From positions 1,178,001-1,242,000 of the forward strand of contig JAEPOK010000001.1 in the NCBI GenBank assembly GCA_017642935.1: a stretch of DNA of 64,000 nucleotides. Direction: 5' to 3'. Position numbers and translations under genes: made by a program. The notes below the pieces were generated by a model that did not search any database, was not told where the DNA came from, and worked only from the letters and a program-made list of their open reading frames with translations. The DNA comes from Hyphomicrobiales bacterium. GTDB lineage: Bacteria > Pseudomonadota > Alphaproteobacteria > Rhizobiales > MH13. Within the stretch, counting starts at the first letter, position 1; every line of letters begins with the position of its first letter. Positions 9,030-19,740 of this stretch are shown here, piece after piece.

Positions 9030-10319
9030 CTAGCCGTTGGACGCGACTGTCGGCAGGCCGTCGCGATTGTAGATGTCTTCGCGGAAATTCACCGTGCCAT
9101 CGGACGCCGCCCAAGCGGTGACGTAGTTGATGTAAAGCGGCGCAGGGTCGGGAATCCGCAAATCGACGCGCTCACCTGTGGCGATGACCTGATCAATCCG
9201 CTGACGCGACCATCCTTCGGTGCTGGCGAGCAGCCAAGTGACGAGTTCACGAATGTTCTGCACGCGCACGCAGCCAGATGACAGGAAGCGATAGTCATCG
9301 CCAAACAGCGATTTGTCGGGCGTGTCGTGCAGATAAACCTGATGCTCGTTATGGAAGTTGATCTTCACCGAGCCGAGCGAATTGATCTCGCCAGGGTCCT
9401 GGCGGAACATGTACTGCGTGGCTTCTTCGGTGTTCCAATTGACCTGTTCAGGCGCAAGCTCCTGCGCGCTGGAACCCCAGCTGGAGAAGATCCGAATGTT
9501 GTTTTCCGACAGATATTGCGGGTTTTCCTGCATCAGCGGGATGAGATCACGGCGAATGATGGAAACCGGCACCGTCCAATAGGGATTGAAATTCAGCTCG
9601 TGGATGCGGCTGTCGAGAATGGGCGTTGGCCGATCGACCTTGCCGACAATCGCGGTGTGGCGCGTCGTCACACGACCGGAGTTAATGGCCTCCAGGGCTG
9701 CAGCGGGAATGTTGACCATGACATAGCGATCGCCAAGGAAGCCCGACATGGAGCGGATCCGCACCAAATTGGTTTCCATCTGACGCAGACGCATGCCGAT
9801 CGGCACGTTCATCGCCGCAAAGCCTTCCGGCCCCATAACACCATCAACCACCAGGCCATGACGGGCCTGAAAGCGGCGCACGGCCGAATCGACATAGCTG
9901 TCGAACACGTCCGAAATGCCCCACTGCTGGGCTAGGTCACCGCCGATGATGAGACGCTGTCGCAAAGGCTGAACGTTGGTGTGGCGCACGCCCAAACGCA
10001 GTGTTGCGTCGGCTGGAACCTGCGTCCAACCGCCGCGGTTCATCATGTCCGAATGTTGGCGTAGCGCGGTTTCAAGGTTCACGGCGCTTGCTGGCGAGAA
10101 CATCGGCTCCGGTGAAATCACTGGCGCCTGGCCTTGCGCGGTGGAATCGAAGCTGTCGCCCCAACCGGAATTGTGTTGCTGCAGACGCTCATTGAGGAGG
10201 GCGTCCAGCGCCGACTGCTGGGCGTATGCGGCGCGCATGGCAAGCGCAGAGGCACCAAGACCAAGACCTGCTGCCAAGAACTGTCGCCGTGTTTTGAAAT
10301 TGCTATTTTTCCGGGTCAT
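9030..10319 (-). CDS. ldtP: L,D-transpeptidase with Tat signal, LdtP-like
   Basis: The 429-residue exported enzyme makes or remodels 3-3 peptide cross-links in peptidoglycan. A twin-arginine signal peptide is plain: KTRRQFLAAGLGLGASALAM, followed by AYAQ. A peptidoglycan-binding helix bundle lies near residues 140-165 (AVRRFQARHGLVVDGVMGPEG). The YkuD catalytic domain carries FHNEHQVYLHDTP and the active-site SSGCVRV with cysteine 350. The neighbouring MarR-type gene at 10596-11111 resembles LdtR, which in Sinorhizobium and Liberibacter controls an L,D-transpeptidase named LdtP. I infer the same pairing here. Confidence 0.9.
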   Translation of the reverse strand: MTRKNSNFKTRRQFLAAGLGLGASALAMRAAYAQQSALDALLNERLQQHNSGWGDSFDSTAQGQAPVISPEPMFSPASAVNLETALRQHSDMMNRGGWTQVPADATLRLGVRHTNVQPLRQRLIIGGDLAQQWGISDVFDSYVDSAVRRFQARHGLVVDGVMGPEGFAAMNVPIGMRLRQMETNLVRIRSMSGFLGDRYVMVNIPAAALEAINSGRVTTRHTAIVGKVDRPTPILDSRIHELNFNPYWTVPVSIIRRDLIPLMQENPQYLSENNIRIFSSWGSSAQELAPEQVNWNTEEATQYMFRQDPGEINSLGSVKINFHNEHQVYLHDTPDKSLFGDDYRFLSSGCVRVQNIRELVTWLLASTEGWSRQRIDQVIATGERVDLRIPDPAPLYINYVTAWAASDGTVNFREDIYNRDGLPTVASNG

Positions 10320-10390
10320 CCGTGCATCCTACAGAAGTGCTGTGTGCACGCCTAGCCTCGTTGTCGAGCGCGTGCCGATACGTTTTTATG

Positions 10391-10409
10391 TTGGCGTTGG
10401 TGACGCCAA
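10391..10409. promoter_or_regulatory. Candidate LdtR operator upstream of ldtP
   Basis: A perfect 7-bp inverted repeat, TTGGCGT and ACGCCAA with a 5-base spacer, is centred about 80 bases upstream of the ldtP start. It lies in the interval between ldtR and ldtP. A dimeric MarR-type regulator would fit such a site. The link to LdtR is inference. Confidence 0.4.
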
Positions 10410-10514
10410 TGCAATGTGGCTCTTTTGTGGTTCGGTGACCCGGGGCATTTTAGCGAACGCTTTTGTGATCAGGTGCGGCAAAAACCACACAGAGCCGCTC
10501 CCAATAGCGCGCAC

Positions 10515-10550
10515 AAAAAACCCCGCACCATCGGAATGGATGATGCGGGG
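10515..10550 (-). terminator. Intrinsic terminator after ldtR
   Basis: CCCCGCACCATC and GATGATGCGGGG pair with one mismatch across a 6-base loop. On the minus strand the stem is followed by six T residues. It lies 46 bases past the ldtR stop, so ldtP probably has its own promoter. Confidence 0.8.
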
Positions 10551-10595
10551 TTTTGGTTAGCGAAACCTTGCGCCGATTGATATCGGCTTCGGTGT

Positions 10596-11111
10596 TCAGA
10601 GACGATAAAGGATCTGATCGGTCCAGAAACGCTCAAGACGGTGCAGCGATTTGTTGAGCGTCTTGAATTCACCCTCGCCCAATCCACCGACTTTTTCGAT
10701 AGACAGAAGGTGGCGCTGGTAGAGGTCACCAACGATCTTGGCGATCTCTTTGCCCTTGTCCGTTAGGCTCACGCGCACCGAACGACGGTCCATGCGCGAG
10801 CGCTGGTGCGAAACGAAACCCAGATCAACCAACTTCTTCAAATTGTAGGAAACGTTTGACCCAAGATAGTAGCCGCGAGTGCGAAGTTCGCCGGCGGTCA
10901 GCTCAGAATCGCCGATGTTGAACAGCAGCAGCGCCTGAACGGAGTTGATGTCGGAACGACCTTGGCGGTCGAACTCATCCTTGATCACGTCCAGCAAGCG
11001 GCGGTGCAAGCGCTCCACAAGATGCAGAGCTTCCATATAGAGGGGCTCGATGCCCTGTTCTTCGTCCTGGTCGGCCAGATAGTTTGCCATAGCGGCACTG
11101 GTCTTGGTCAT
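10596..11111 (-). CDS. ldtR: MarR-family regulator LdtR
   Basis: This 171-residue winged-helix regulator has a long N-terminal helix, the recognition region TAGELRTRGYYLGSNVSYNLKKL at about residues 72-94, and the wing SRMDRRSVRVSLTDKGKEI. The wing pattern DRRSVRV is typical of MarR proteins. Sequence character and the adjacent L,D-transpeptidase gene match LdtR of rhizobia and Liberibacter, a regulator of cell-wall remodelling and osmotic tolerance. I choose the ATG at 11111, which has AGG 12 bases upstream; a GTG at 11126 is also in frame. It ends at a clear terminator before ldtP. Confidence 0.88.
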   Translation of the reverse strand: MTKTSAAMANYLADQDEEQGIEPLYMEALHLVERLHRRLLDVIKDEFDRQGRSDINSVQALLLFNIGDSELTAGELRTRGYYLGSNVSYNLKKLVDLGFVSHQRSRMDRRSVRVSLTDKGKEIAKIVGDLYQRHLLSIEKVGGLGEGEFKTLNKSLHRLERFWTDQILYRL

Positions 11112-11314
11112 TGAAAAAAACCTCACTGTGTTTGCCGGATGTTTCCTCCGGTCGTGAGAGCAACCTAGCAGCGAGCTCTAAAACCCCGCTTAAAGTCTTT
11201 GATTAATTTCATATTTCTTCTGACAATTCGGCAAGAAGCTGTTCACCAATTGCGGTGAGGAACGCCTAACCAGTGCTGGTGACACGGTGTTGAGGCTAAG
11301 TGTGGCGCACGGGA

Positions 11315-11779
11315 TCAGCGCAGCGGCGGCGCGGTTTGAGACAGGCGTCGAACCTGCAACAGCATACCCAGATAGATCGAGACGAGCCCTGCATTGAGGA
11401 GCAGGATGGTGATGCTGATGATGCCAAGATTGGGCAAGAGGAAATAGATCAGCGCGTCGGCGGCGACGATAACCAGCCACAGCACCGCTCCCCATGGCGC
11501 AAGCAGCCACAATCCGACACAGGCGATGATGCTTGCCACGGTTAGAATGCCGAACAGCGCAAACCGCACATAGGGCGTGCCGAGCAGCAAGCCGCCAAGC
11601 TCTGGGTGGTCGATGAGGCCGACAATCAAAAACCAACCATTGATGGCGCGGACCAACAGCACAAGCGCGATGACGCGCAGCACCACGATGAACCAGCGTT
11701 CAATCGGATCGAGGCGCTGTTTGGGCGGCGGCGTCACCCAGATTGGGTCCATCGGCTTGGGAACAGAACTGCGCGCCAT
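11315..11779 (-). CDS. Four-helix membrane protein, DUF6163-like
   Basis: The 154-residue protein has four hydrophobic segments at roughly residues 29-53, 67-92, 93-112 and 114-142, with a proline-rich cytosolic N-terminus. I recognise it as like a Hyphomicrobiales family of unknown function (DUF6163, from memory) that is usually found near hemB and ldtR, as here. It shows no catalytic or binding motif. The gene is divergent from hemB, with about 200 bases between them, and is separated from ldtR by about 200 bases. Confidence 0.65.
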   Translation of the reverse strand: MARSSVPKPMDPIWVTPPPKQRLDPIERWFIVVLRVIALVLLVRAINGWFLIVGLIDHPELGGLLLGTPYVRFALFGILTVASIIACVGLWLLAPWGAVLWLVIVAADALIYFLLPNLGIISITILLLNAGLVSIYLGMLLQVRRLSQTAPPLR

Positions 11780-11982
11780 TGAGGTATATGCGATCCTTTG
11801 AGCGTGTCGGCGAAGGCCAGGCGGTTCCGGTTTCCCGCAAGCTAGACTTGCCAGTGCAATCGGCGCTGCTGGCAGAATGATGCAGCCTGCGGCCTTCGGT
11901 GAGATTGCTCCCCTACCCTGCCACTGCTAGCAAAAGCAAACACACGGCACCAGGCACGCAAGCGACAGGCATAAGAGTTCTT

Positions 11983-13020
11983 ATGGATAAGCAGACGGCA
12001 CGAGGTTTGGTCAACACGGTGACAGGCGGTCGTCGCATGCGCCGGCGGCGGTTGCAGCCATGGCTGCGCGATCTAACACGTGAGAGTGTTCTGACCATCA
12101 ACGACCTGATTTGGCCGGTGTTTCTGACCGACGGCGTCAACACCCGCGAGCCGGTCGCCTCCATGCCCGGCATCTCACGCGTGTCGCCAGACCTCGCCGT
12201 TGACCTGGCCAAACGCGCCGAGGACCTTGGCATTCGCGCGCTGGCTTTGTTTCCCAATACTGATCCTAAAATTCGCGATGAAACCGGAACAGAGGCGCTC
12301 AACAGCAACAATCTGGTCTGCACAGCGGTTCGCGCCATCAAGGCTGCCGGCGTTGATGTGGGGCTGATCACTGATGTCGCGCTCGACCCCTATACCAGCC
12401 ACGGCCATGACGGGGTGTTTGGTGGCAATGACCAGCAGATCGACAATGACGCGTCGGTCGCGCAACTCGTTTTGCAGGCGCGGACACTGGCTGAGGCAGG
12501 CGCGGACATGATCGCGCCTTCCGATATGATGGATGGTCGTATTGGCGCCATCCGGTCCAGCTTGGACGAATTAGGGCACACGGACCTGCCGATCATGGCC
12601 TACGCGGCAAAGTATGCCTCAGCCTTTTACGGCCCATTTCGCGATGCCGTTGGCGCGTCCGGAACCCTGAAGGGCGACAAACGCACCTATCAGATGGACC
12701 CAGCCAACGGCCAGGAGGCCGAGCATGAGGTGGAGTTGGACATTGCCGAGGGCGCCGATGTGGTGATGGTCAAACCCGGCATGCCCTATCTCGATATCGT
12801 CCACCGCGTGAAGACGAGCTTCGGTCTGCCGACGACGGTCTATCAGGTGTCGGGTGAATTCGCGATGATCGAGGCGGCCGCGGCCAATGGTTGGATCGAC
12901 CGCGACAATGCGATCATGGAGAGCCTAATCGCGTTCAAGCGCGCCGGCGCAGACGGGATATTGACCTATTTTGCCCCCGAGATCGCGGCAAAACTCGCCA
13001 ATTCGTCCCATTCTGCTTGA
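11983..13020 (+). CDS. hemB: Delta-aminolevulinic acid dehydratase (porphobilinogen synthase)
   Basis: The 345-residue enzyme condenses two 5-aminolevulinate molecules into porphobilinogen in heme synthesis. Catalytic lysines are in MAYAAKYASAFYGP (K210) and VMVKPGMPYLDIV (K264). In the metal site the zinc-type cysteines are replaced: the segment reads DVALDPYTSHGHDG, with alanine 133, aspartate 135 and aspartate 143. The enzyme should therefore be of the magnesium/potassium type known from other alphaproteobacteria. I choose the ATG at 11983, since family members begin shortly before GGRRMRR; a GTG at 11899 adds 28 unlikely residues. Confidence 0.96.
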   Translation: MDKQTARGLVNTVTGGRRMRRRRLQPWLRDLTRESVLTINDLIWPVFLTDGVNTREPVASMPGISRVSPDLAVDLAKRAEDLGIRALALFPNTDPKIRDETGTEALNSNNLVCTAVRAIKAAGVDVGLITDVALDPYTSHGHDGVFGGNDQQIDNDASVAQLVLQARTLAEAGADMIAPSDMMDGRIGAIRSSLDELGHTDLPIMAYAAKYASAFYGPFRDAVGASGTLKGDKRTYQMDPANGQEAEHEVELDIAEGADVVMVKPGMPYLDIVHRVKTSFGLPTTVYQVSGEFAMIEAAAANGWIDRDNAIMESLIAFKRAGADGILTYFAPEIAAKLANSSHSA

Positions 13021-13077
13021 ACCGACGCCTGGTCATTCCCACGTTTCCCGTCACCATACGCTTAGGACTGGAGACCC

Positions 13078-13623
13078 ATGACTTCCGCCTCATCACAGCC
13101 CCGCCCGCCGATCATGCCGCTGGATGGCAGCGATCCACGACGGGATCGTTTCGCCTTTGACCCGGTCAGCGAGCCTTGGCTGTTCGATGGCGTACGCACG
13201 CGCCGGATCTTCGCCTTTCTGCTCGATCTGATTGTTCTGTCGATCTTTGTCACCATCGCGGCTGTGGTCGTTGCAATTCTTGGCATTCCGACCTTTGGGC
13301 TCGCCTGGCTGATCTATCCGATTCTCCTGCCGCTGGTTGCCATCGCCTATATCGGCCTGACGCTCGGTGGTTCGAAATCGGCGACGCCTGGCATGCAGGC
13401 CATGGGCATAGAAATGCGCCTCTGGCACGGTGCCCCGATGTACGGCTTGTTGGCGATCGTGCACGCGCTGGCATTCTACTTCTCGGCTGGAACGGTGCTG
13501 CTTTTGTTCATCATTCTTGGCGCGAGCTTGTTCTCGTCCACCAAACGCTGCCTTCACGATGTGCTGCTTGGCACCGTAGTGGTAAACAACGCTCAGCGCG
13601 CGGCCTCGCTGCGCGGCTCATAA
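13078..13623 (+). CDS. RDD-family membrane protein
   Basis: The 181-residue protein has the RDD domain: an Arg near the first helix (RTRRIFAFLLDLIVLSIF, residues 40-57, with the Asp at 51), then further helices near 58-100 and 118-150. The later motif STKRCLHDVLLGTVVV is the usual RDD ending, with its own R and D. RDD proteins are poorly defined membrane proteins; some affect ion exchange. It follows hemB by 57 bases on the same strand, as in many rhizobia, and the first 30 residues are a hydrophilic leader. Confidence 0.85.
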   Translation: MTSASSQPRPPIMPLDGSDPRRDRFAFDPVSEPWLFDGVRTRRIFAFLLDLIVLSIFVTIAAVVVAILGIPTFGLAWLIYPILLPLVAIAYIGLTLGGSKSATPGMQAMGIEMRLWHGAPMYGLLAIVHALAFYFSAGTVLLLFIILGASLFSSTKRCLHDVLLGTVVVNNAQRAASLRGS

Positions 13624-13679
13624 ACCTGCGCAAGCCCCCGTCCACAGCCGCGAGGCAAAAAGCCGGTTGCTAAACTCCA

Positions 13680-13725
13680 CCCTCTCGCCGCATGCTTGGC
13701 TTCAATAAAGCGGCGCGAGGGTTTT
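13680..13725 (+). promoter_or_regulatory. Hairpin overlapping the start region of the SLC13 gene
   Basis: CCCTCTCGCCGC (13680-13691) and GCGGCGCGAGGG (13710-13721) pair over 12 bases with one mismatch and an 18-base loop, followed by TTTT. The right arm contains the likely ribosome site GAGGG of the next gene. It could end transcription from the hemB-RDD unit or hide that ribosome site. Both roles are inference. Confidence 0.5.
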
Positions 13726-13729
13726 GCCT

Positions 13730-15565
13730 TTGATCGGACTTGACGTCTGGATGGTCTACGCGGTGATCGGCCTGGCCATCGTTGCTTACGCGTCCGACCG
13801 CTGGTCGATTGAGTTCGTCTCGCTTGGGATTATGGCTGCCTTGCTGGTGGTCTTTTCCGTCCTACCGATGGTTGGGCCAGTGCTCACCGCCAATTTCGGC
13901 GTCCCGATCAGCGCTGCGGTCGTTCAAGGCTTTGTCGATCCGGCATTCTTGCTGGCCGGGTTTGCAAGCCCGGTTCTTTTTACCATCCTTGCCTTGCTAG
14001 TGATCGGCCAGGCCCTGTTCCAGACCGATGCCTTGGCGCCGGTTGCCCGCCTTGCTACCCGCATCGGCGGCAGGCGCGAGGTCCTCGCGATCCTGCTCGT
14101 CATCCTGGTTGCCGGCGCCTCCAGCGCCTTTCTCAACAACACGCCCGTTGTCGTGATGCTGCTGCCTGTCATTGGTGCGATGGCGGCGCGGCTTCCAGCG
14201 GGCGCGCGGCCATTCCTGATCCCGCTGTCCTTTGCAACGATCCTCGGTGGCACGACAACGCTTATCGGGTCGTCCACCAACCTGCTTGTCGCTTCCACCG
14301 CCGAGGACAGTGCCGGCTATATGCTCGGCTTTTTCGACCAGACGTCGCTGGCGCTGCTCTTGGTGATTGTTACCCTGCCCTATTTGCTTTGGATGCTTCC
14401 GATTTTGCTGCGCCGTGACGGACTTGGGGCGCCGGCAGCGACCTTTCGCGGCAAGCAGTTTATCGCCGAGCAGCAACTGGTCGCCGGAGACGCACTGGTC
14501 GGAGCTCGGGCGACACAGGGACTTTTCACCGGGCTCAAAGACATCACGGTGCGCTCTGTGCGACGCGGACCAAGGCTTTATCTGCCGCCGTTCGATGATC
14601 TTGAGCTCTTGCCTGGAGACACGGTGGTCGTCGCCGCCAAACGCGATGAGTTGGTGAAGACGTTCATCGCCTCGACCTCGTCTGGCGACGAGGACCGGCG
14701 CGGGGTGCTGTCGGTCAACGCCAGCGAAGCGATGTTGGCACCAGGCGCTCGGTTTGTCGGCCAAAGCATTGATGTGATCGCAACCTATCTTGGCGCCGAT
14801 CACAAGCTTCTCGGCATTGAACGCCGGGCCCGCATGCCACGTGTGGCTTTGGATGCCCTGCGGCTCGAAGCCGGCGATGTATTCCTCCTGGCCAGCACGG
14901 ACCAGGGACTGGAGAAACTTCGCGGCCAGCGCGAGTTGCTTATTCTGGAAGAAACGCGCGCAGAAATCGGTAACCGCGAGCGCGCGCCGATGGCGATTGG
15001 AATCTTTGTCGTAGCGCTCGCCAGTGTCTTGTTCGGAATAACCGACCTGATGGTGGCGACCGTCGCCGCGGCCTTTGCCATGGTCGCCACTGGTTGTCTC
15101 AACATTCGCCAGGCAACGCGTGCCATCGACCCGCGCATCGTGATGATGATCGGTACGGCGCTCGCAATGGGCGCGTCGCTTCAAATCACAGGTGGAGACC
15201 GGGCGATTGCTGCAGGCGTTCTGGCGCTCGCGGCCGACGCGGGCCCGACCGTGATTCTGTCGGCCTTCTTTTTGGTGGTGGCCGTCCTCACCAACATCTT
15301 GTCCAACAACGCGACTGCGGTTCTGTTCACACCCATCGCCTTGCAACTGGCGGGTGACTTATCGCTGCCGTCGGAGCCCTTTGTCATGGCTGTCTTGCTT
15401 GCGGCAAACTGCTCGTTTGCGACGCCGATTGGCTACCAGACCAATTTGTTGGTGATGGGTCCTGGCCATTACCGCTTTTCGGACTATGTCAAAGCCGGCG
15501 CGCCTCTTGTGGTGTTGTACTGGCTCGCCTTCACGCTTCTAGCGCCCTGGTACTTTTCCTTATAG
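13730..15565 (+). CDS. SLC13-family permease with central TrkA-C (RCK_C) domains
   Basis: This transporter of about 611 residues has an N-terminal half of about five helices, a cytosolic middle with two RCK_C-like domains, and a C-terminal half of helices. The family loop pairs NNTPVVVMLLPV and GSSTNLLVAST in the first half match NILSNNATAVLFTPI and TPIGYQTNLLVMGPG in the second. The RCK_C parts show LLPGDTVVVAAK and LEAGDVFLLAS. Such proteins carry anions or dicarboxylates; the substrate is not predictable. The start is uncertain: TTG at 13730 has GAGGG eight bases upstream; TTG at 13724 and ATG at 13751 are alternatives. Confidence 0.85.
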   Translation: MIGLDVWMVYAVIGLAIVAYASDRWSIEFVSLGIMAALLVVFSVLPMVGPVLTANFGVPISAAVVQGFVDPAFLLAGFASPVLFTILALLVIGQALFQTDALAPVARLATRIGGRREVLAILLVILVAGASSAFLNNTPVVVMLLPVIGAMAARLPAGARPFLIPLSFATILGGTTTLIGSSTNLLVASTAEDSAGYMLGFFDQTSLALLLVIVTLPYLLWMLPILLRRDGLGAPAATFRGKQFIAEQQLVAGDALVGARATQGLFTGLKDITVRSVRRGPRLYLPPFDDLELLPGDTVVVAAKRDELVKTFIASTSSGDEDRRGVLSVNASEAMLAPGARFVGQSIDVIATYLGADHKLLGIERRARMPRVALDALRLEAGDVFLLASTDQGLEKLRGQRELLILEETRAEIGNRERAPMAIGIFVVALASVLFGITDLMVATVAAAFAMVATGCLNIRQATRAIDPRIVMMIGTALAMGASLQITGGDRAIAAGVLALAADAGPTVILSAFFLVVAVLTNILSNNATAVLFTPIALQLAGDLSLPSEPFVMAVLLAANCSFATPIGYQTNLLVMGPGHYRFSDYVKAGAPLVVLYWLAFTLLAPWYFSL

Positions 15566-15607
15566 GATGGACTTCAACATCTTTGCCTGCCCCGATTGGC
15601 CTCCTTT

Positions 15608-16357
15608 ATGACCAAGCATCCGCTTGATACGCCAACCTTTTATCTAACGGCCGCCTCGCCCTGCCCTTATTTGCCAGGTCAGCGCGAGCGCAAGATTTTC
15701 ACTCATCTGGTCGGCTCGCAGGCCCGCGATCTCCATGCCATGTTGTCAGCCGGTGGGTTCCGCCGTTCGCAGAACATCGCCTATCGACCGGCCTGTGAAG
15801 GGTGCAACGCCTGCGTTTCGGTGCGGGTGCGCGTTGATGAGTTCCGCCCCACCAAATCGATGAAACGGATCATCAAGCGCAATCTGGATGTTGCCGGGCG
15901 CGATGAACCCAACAAAGCAACATCGGAACAGTATGCGATGTTCCGCGATTATCTCGACGCCCGTCATGAAGATGGCGGCATGGCGCAGATGAGCGTGCTC
16001 GATTACGCCATGATGGTCGAAGACAGCCACATCGACACGCACATTGTCAGCTATCGTCTACGCCAACCGGGTGACCTGGCGGGCCAGGATGGTGGGCCAC
16101 TGGTTGGTCTCTGCCTTACCGATCAGGTCGCTGACGGGCTCTCGATGGTCTACTCGTTCTTCGATCCCGATCCATTGTTGGAGGCGCGCTCGCTGGGCAC
16201 CTACATGATCCTGGATCACATAGCGCGCGCGCGTAAACGCGGCCTGCCCTATCTTTATCTCGGCTACTTGGTCGATGGATCCCAGAAGATGGCGTACAAA
16301 GCCCGCTTCAAGCCGCAGGAGCATTTGACGCCTAGCGGCTGGCGATCGAGCAAGTAA
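15608..16357 (+). CDS. bpt: Aspartate/glutamate leucyltransferase (Bpt; ATE-like N-end rule enzyme)
   Basis: The 249-residue enzyme adds an amino acid from charged tRNA to proteins with N-terminal Asp or Glu, marking them for ClpAP-type degradation. Landmarks are [18 protein letters not shown] near residues 9-26, the cysteine pair [13 protein letters not shown] near 62-74, and the acetyltransferase-like end [20 protein letters not shown]. The cysteine-rich N-terminus is a family feature. The ATG at 15608 is preferred over an in-frame TTG four codons earlier. It follows the SLC13 gene by 42 bases. Confidence 0.92.
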   Translation: MTKHPLDTPTFYLTAASPCPYLPGQRERKIFTHLVGSQARDLHAMLSAGGFRRSQNIAYRPACEGCNACVSVRVRVDEFRPTKSMKRIIKRNLDVAGRDEPNKATSEQYAMFRDYLDARHEDGGMAQMSVLDYAMMVEDSHIDTHIVSYRLRQPGDLAGQDGGPLVGLCLTDQVADGLSMVYSFFDPDPLLEARSLGTYMILDHIARARKRGLPYLYLGYLVDGSQKMAYKARFKPQEHLTPSGWRSSK

Positions 16358-16407
16358 AACGGACGCAGACGTCGGTGTGACCGGTCGCCGACAGGAAGGC
16401 ATCGTCC

Positions 16408-16671
16408 ATGGTTATTGTACTGGCAGTCAGCGGATTGGTGGTGGCCGCCTTCGGCGCGCTTTGCGGCGCACTTGCCGCGCGCTTTCTGAACCGCAGGGTC
16501 CTTTATGCCGCTTGGGCAGGTCTGATCGTGATCGCGGCGTACTTGTTCATCCGTGGCCAGACGCTTGCCGAGTACGATCGCATCGAATCCAATGTGCTCG
16601 TCTTTTTCGTCCTGCTGCCATTTCTGGTGGGCAGCGTCGTCACTGGTCTGATCGTCAAACGGCGGGCTTAA
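16408..16671 (+). CDS. Small hydrophobic membrane protein of unknown function
   Basis: The 87-residue protein is almost all membrane: helices at about residues 2-25, 31-49 and 63-83, with basic loops (RFLNRR and KRRA). A good ribosome site, AGGAAGG, lies eight bases before the ATG. It follows bpt by 50 bases and converges on parC with only seven bases between. I do not recognise a family. Coding status is supported by the ribosome site, membrane topology and fit between neighbours. Confidence 0.65.
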   Translation: MVIVLAVSGLVVAAFGALCGALAARFLNRRVLYAAWAGLIVIAAYLFIRGQTLAEYDRIESNVLVFFVLLPFLVGSVVTGLIVKRRA

Positions 16672-16678
16672 CGGGCGG

Positions 16679-18946
<2,268 letters not shown>

Positions 18947-18978
18947 GTCCTTGGACGTACCGAAGCGACGTCACCGCT

Positions 18979-19725
18979 TCAAGCTGTACTGGCCATCGAT
19001 GGCGAGGATTGCCCGCCAATCCGGCGGATAAGCGCATCGCGGCCCTCCGGTGGGCGTACCGCGCGGGGTCCCCAAACGTTGCGCTCAAGGAAGAAGGCCG
19101 TCAGCCGGAATGCATCCAGCGTGTCTTTAGCCAAGACCTGATCCATCGATCCGGTCAAAAACGCAGGCAGTGCCAAGAGCTTGTCCCTGTAAGGCGCTCC
19201 GGCATCGGCACTGACGGCGCGGCCTGATTTTGGCGACACATAAATCAACCCAGATTGCACGCCTGTGCCCGCGCATTTGGTGAGATCCAGGCCAAAGCCT
19301 AGCTCTTCCAGCAACAGCACCTCAAAGCGGGCCACCAGCGCGGCTAAAGTTTGCGGTTCGTCATATTGATCCAGGATCAGCGTTAGCATGTCGTGTAGGC
19401 GAGCATGCGGATCGCGCTCGGGTAGCAAACGCAGGTGGGCCGCACAAAGCTGAGCCGAGAGCAGCGCCACAGGTTCATCCATCAACTGCGCACCGCGCAG
19501 CGTTTCACCATCGACTTGAAACAGGCCGAGATGTTCATCAAGTCGCGCGCGCCAGGTGAGCGAAAGCGTGTTGCCGACCTGCAAAAGCGCCGCCATCCGG
19601 CGGGACCGTCCACCGCGTACCAAGCCCAGATGACGACCACGCTCGCGTGTCATCACCTCTAGGATGAGGCTCGATTCACCGTGTTTCTTGTGGCCGAGAA
19701 CAATGCCGCTGGCAGTCCATTCCAT
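18979..19725 (-). CDS. recO: DNA repair protein RecO
   Basis: The 248-residue protein loads RecA onto gapped DNA with RecR. It has the N-terminal OB-fold (MEWTASGIVLGHKKHGESSLILEVMT at the start, then GRHLGLVRGG) and a helical C-terminal part with EVLLLEELGFGLDLTKCAGTG near residues 132-152. The zinc-site cysteines of some RecO proteins are not complete here. It lies 15 bases after era in a conserved order. Confidence 0.93.
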   Translation of the reverse strand: MEWTASGIVLGHKKHGESSLILEVMTRERGRHLGLVRGGRSRRMAALLQVGNTLSLTWRARLDEHLGLFQVDGETLRGAQLMDEPVALLSAQLCAAHLRLLPERDPHARLHDMLTLILDQYDEPQTLAALVARFEVLLLEELGFGLDLTKCAGTGVQSGLIYVSPKSGRAVSADAGAPYRDKLLALPAFLTGSMDQVLAKDTLDAFRLTAFFLERNVWGPRAVRPPEGRDALIRRIGGQSSPSMASTA

Positions 19726-19740
19726 GTTGGCAAACCTGCC

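Noticed and set aside
13997-15346. Long open frame antisense to the SLC13 gene
   Set aside because: The translation is low-complexity and charged, typical of an antisense frame; the plus-strand transporter has clear family motifs.
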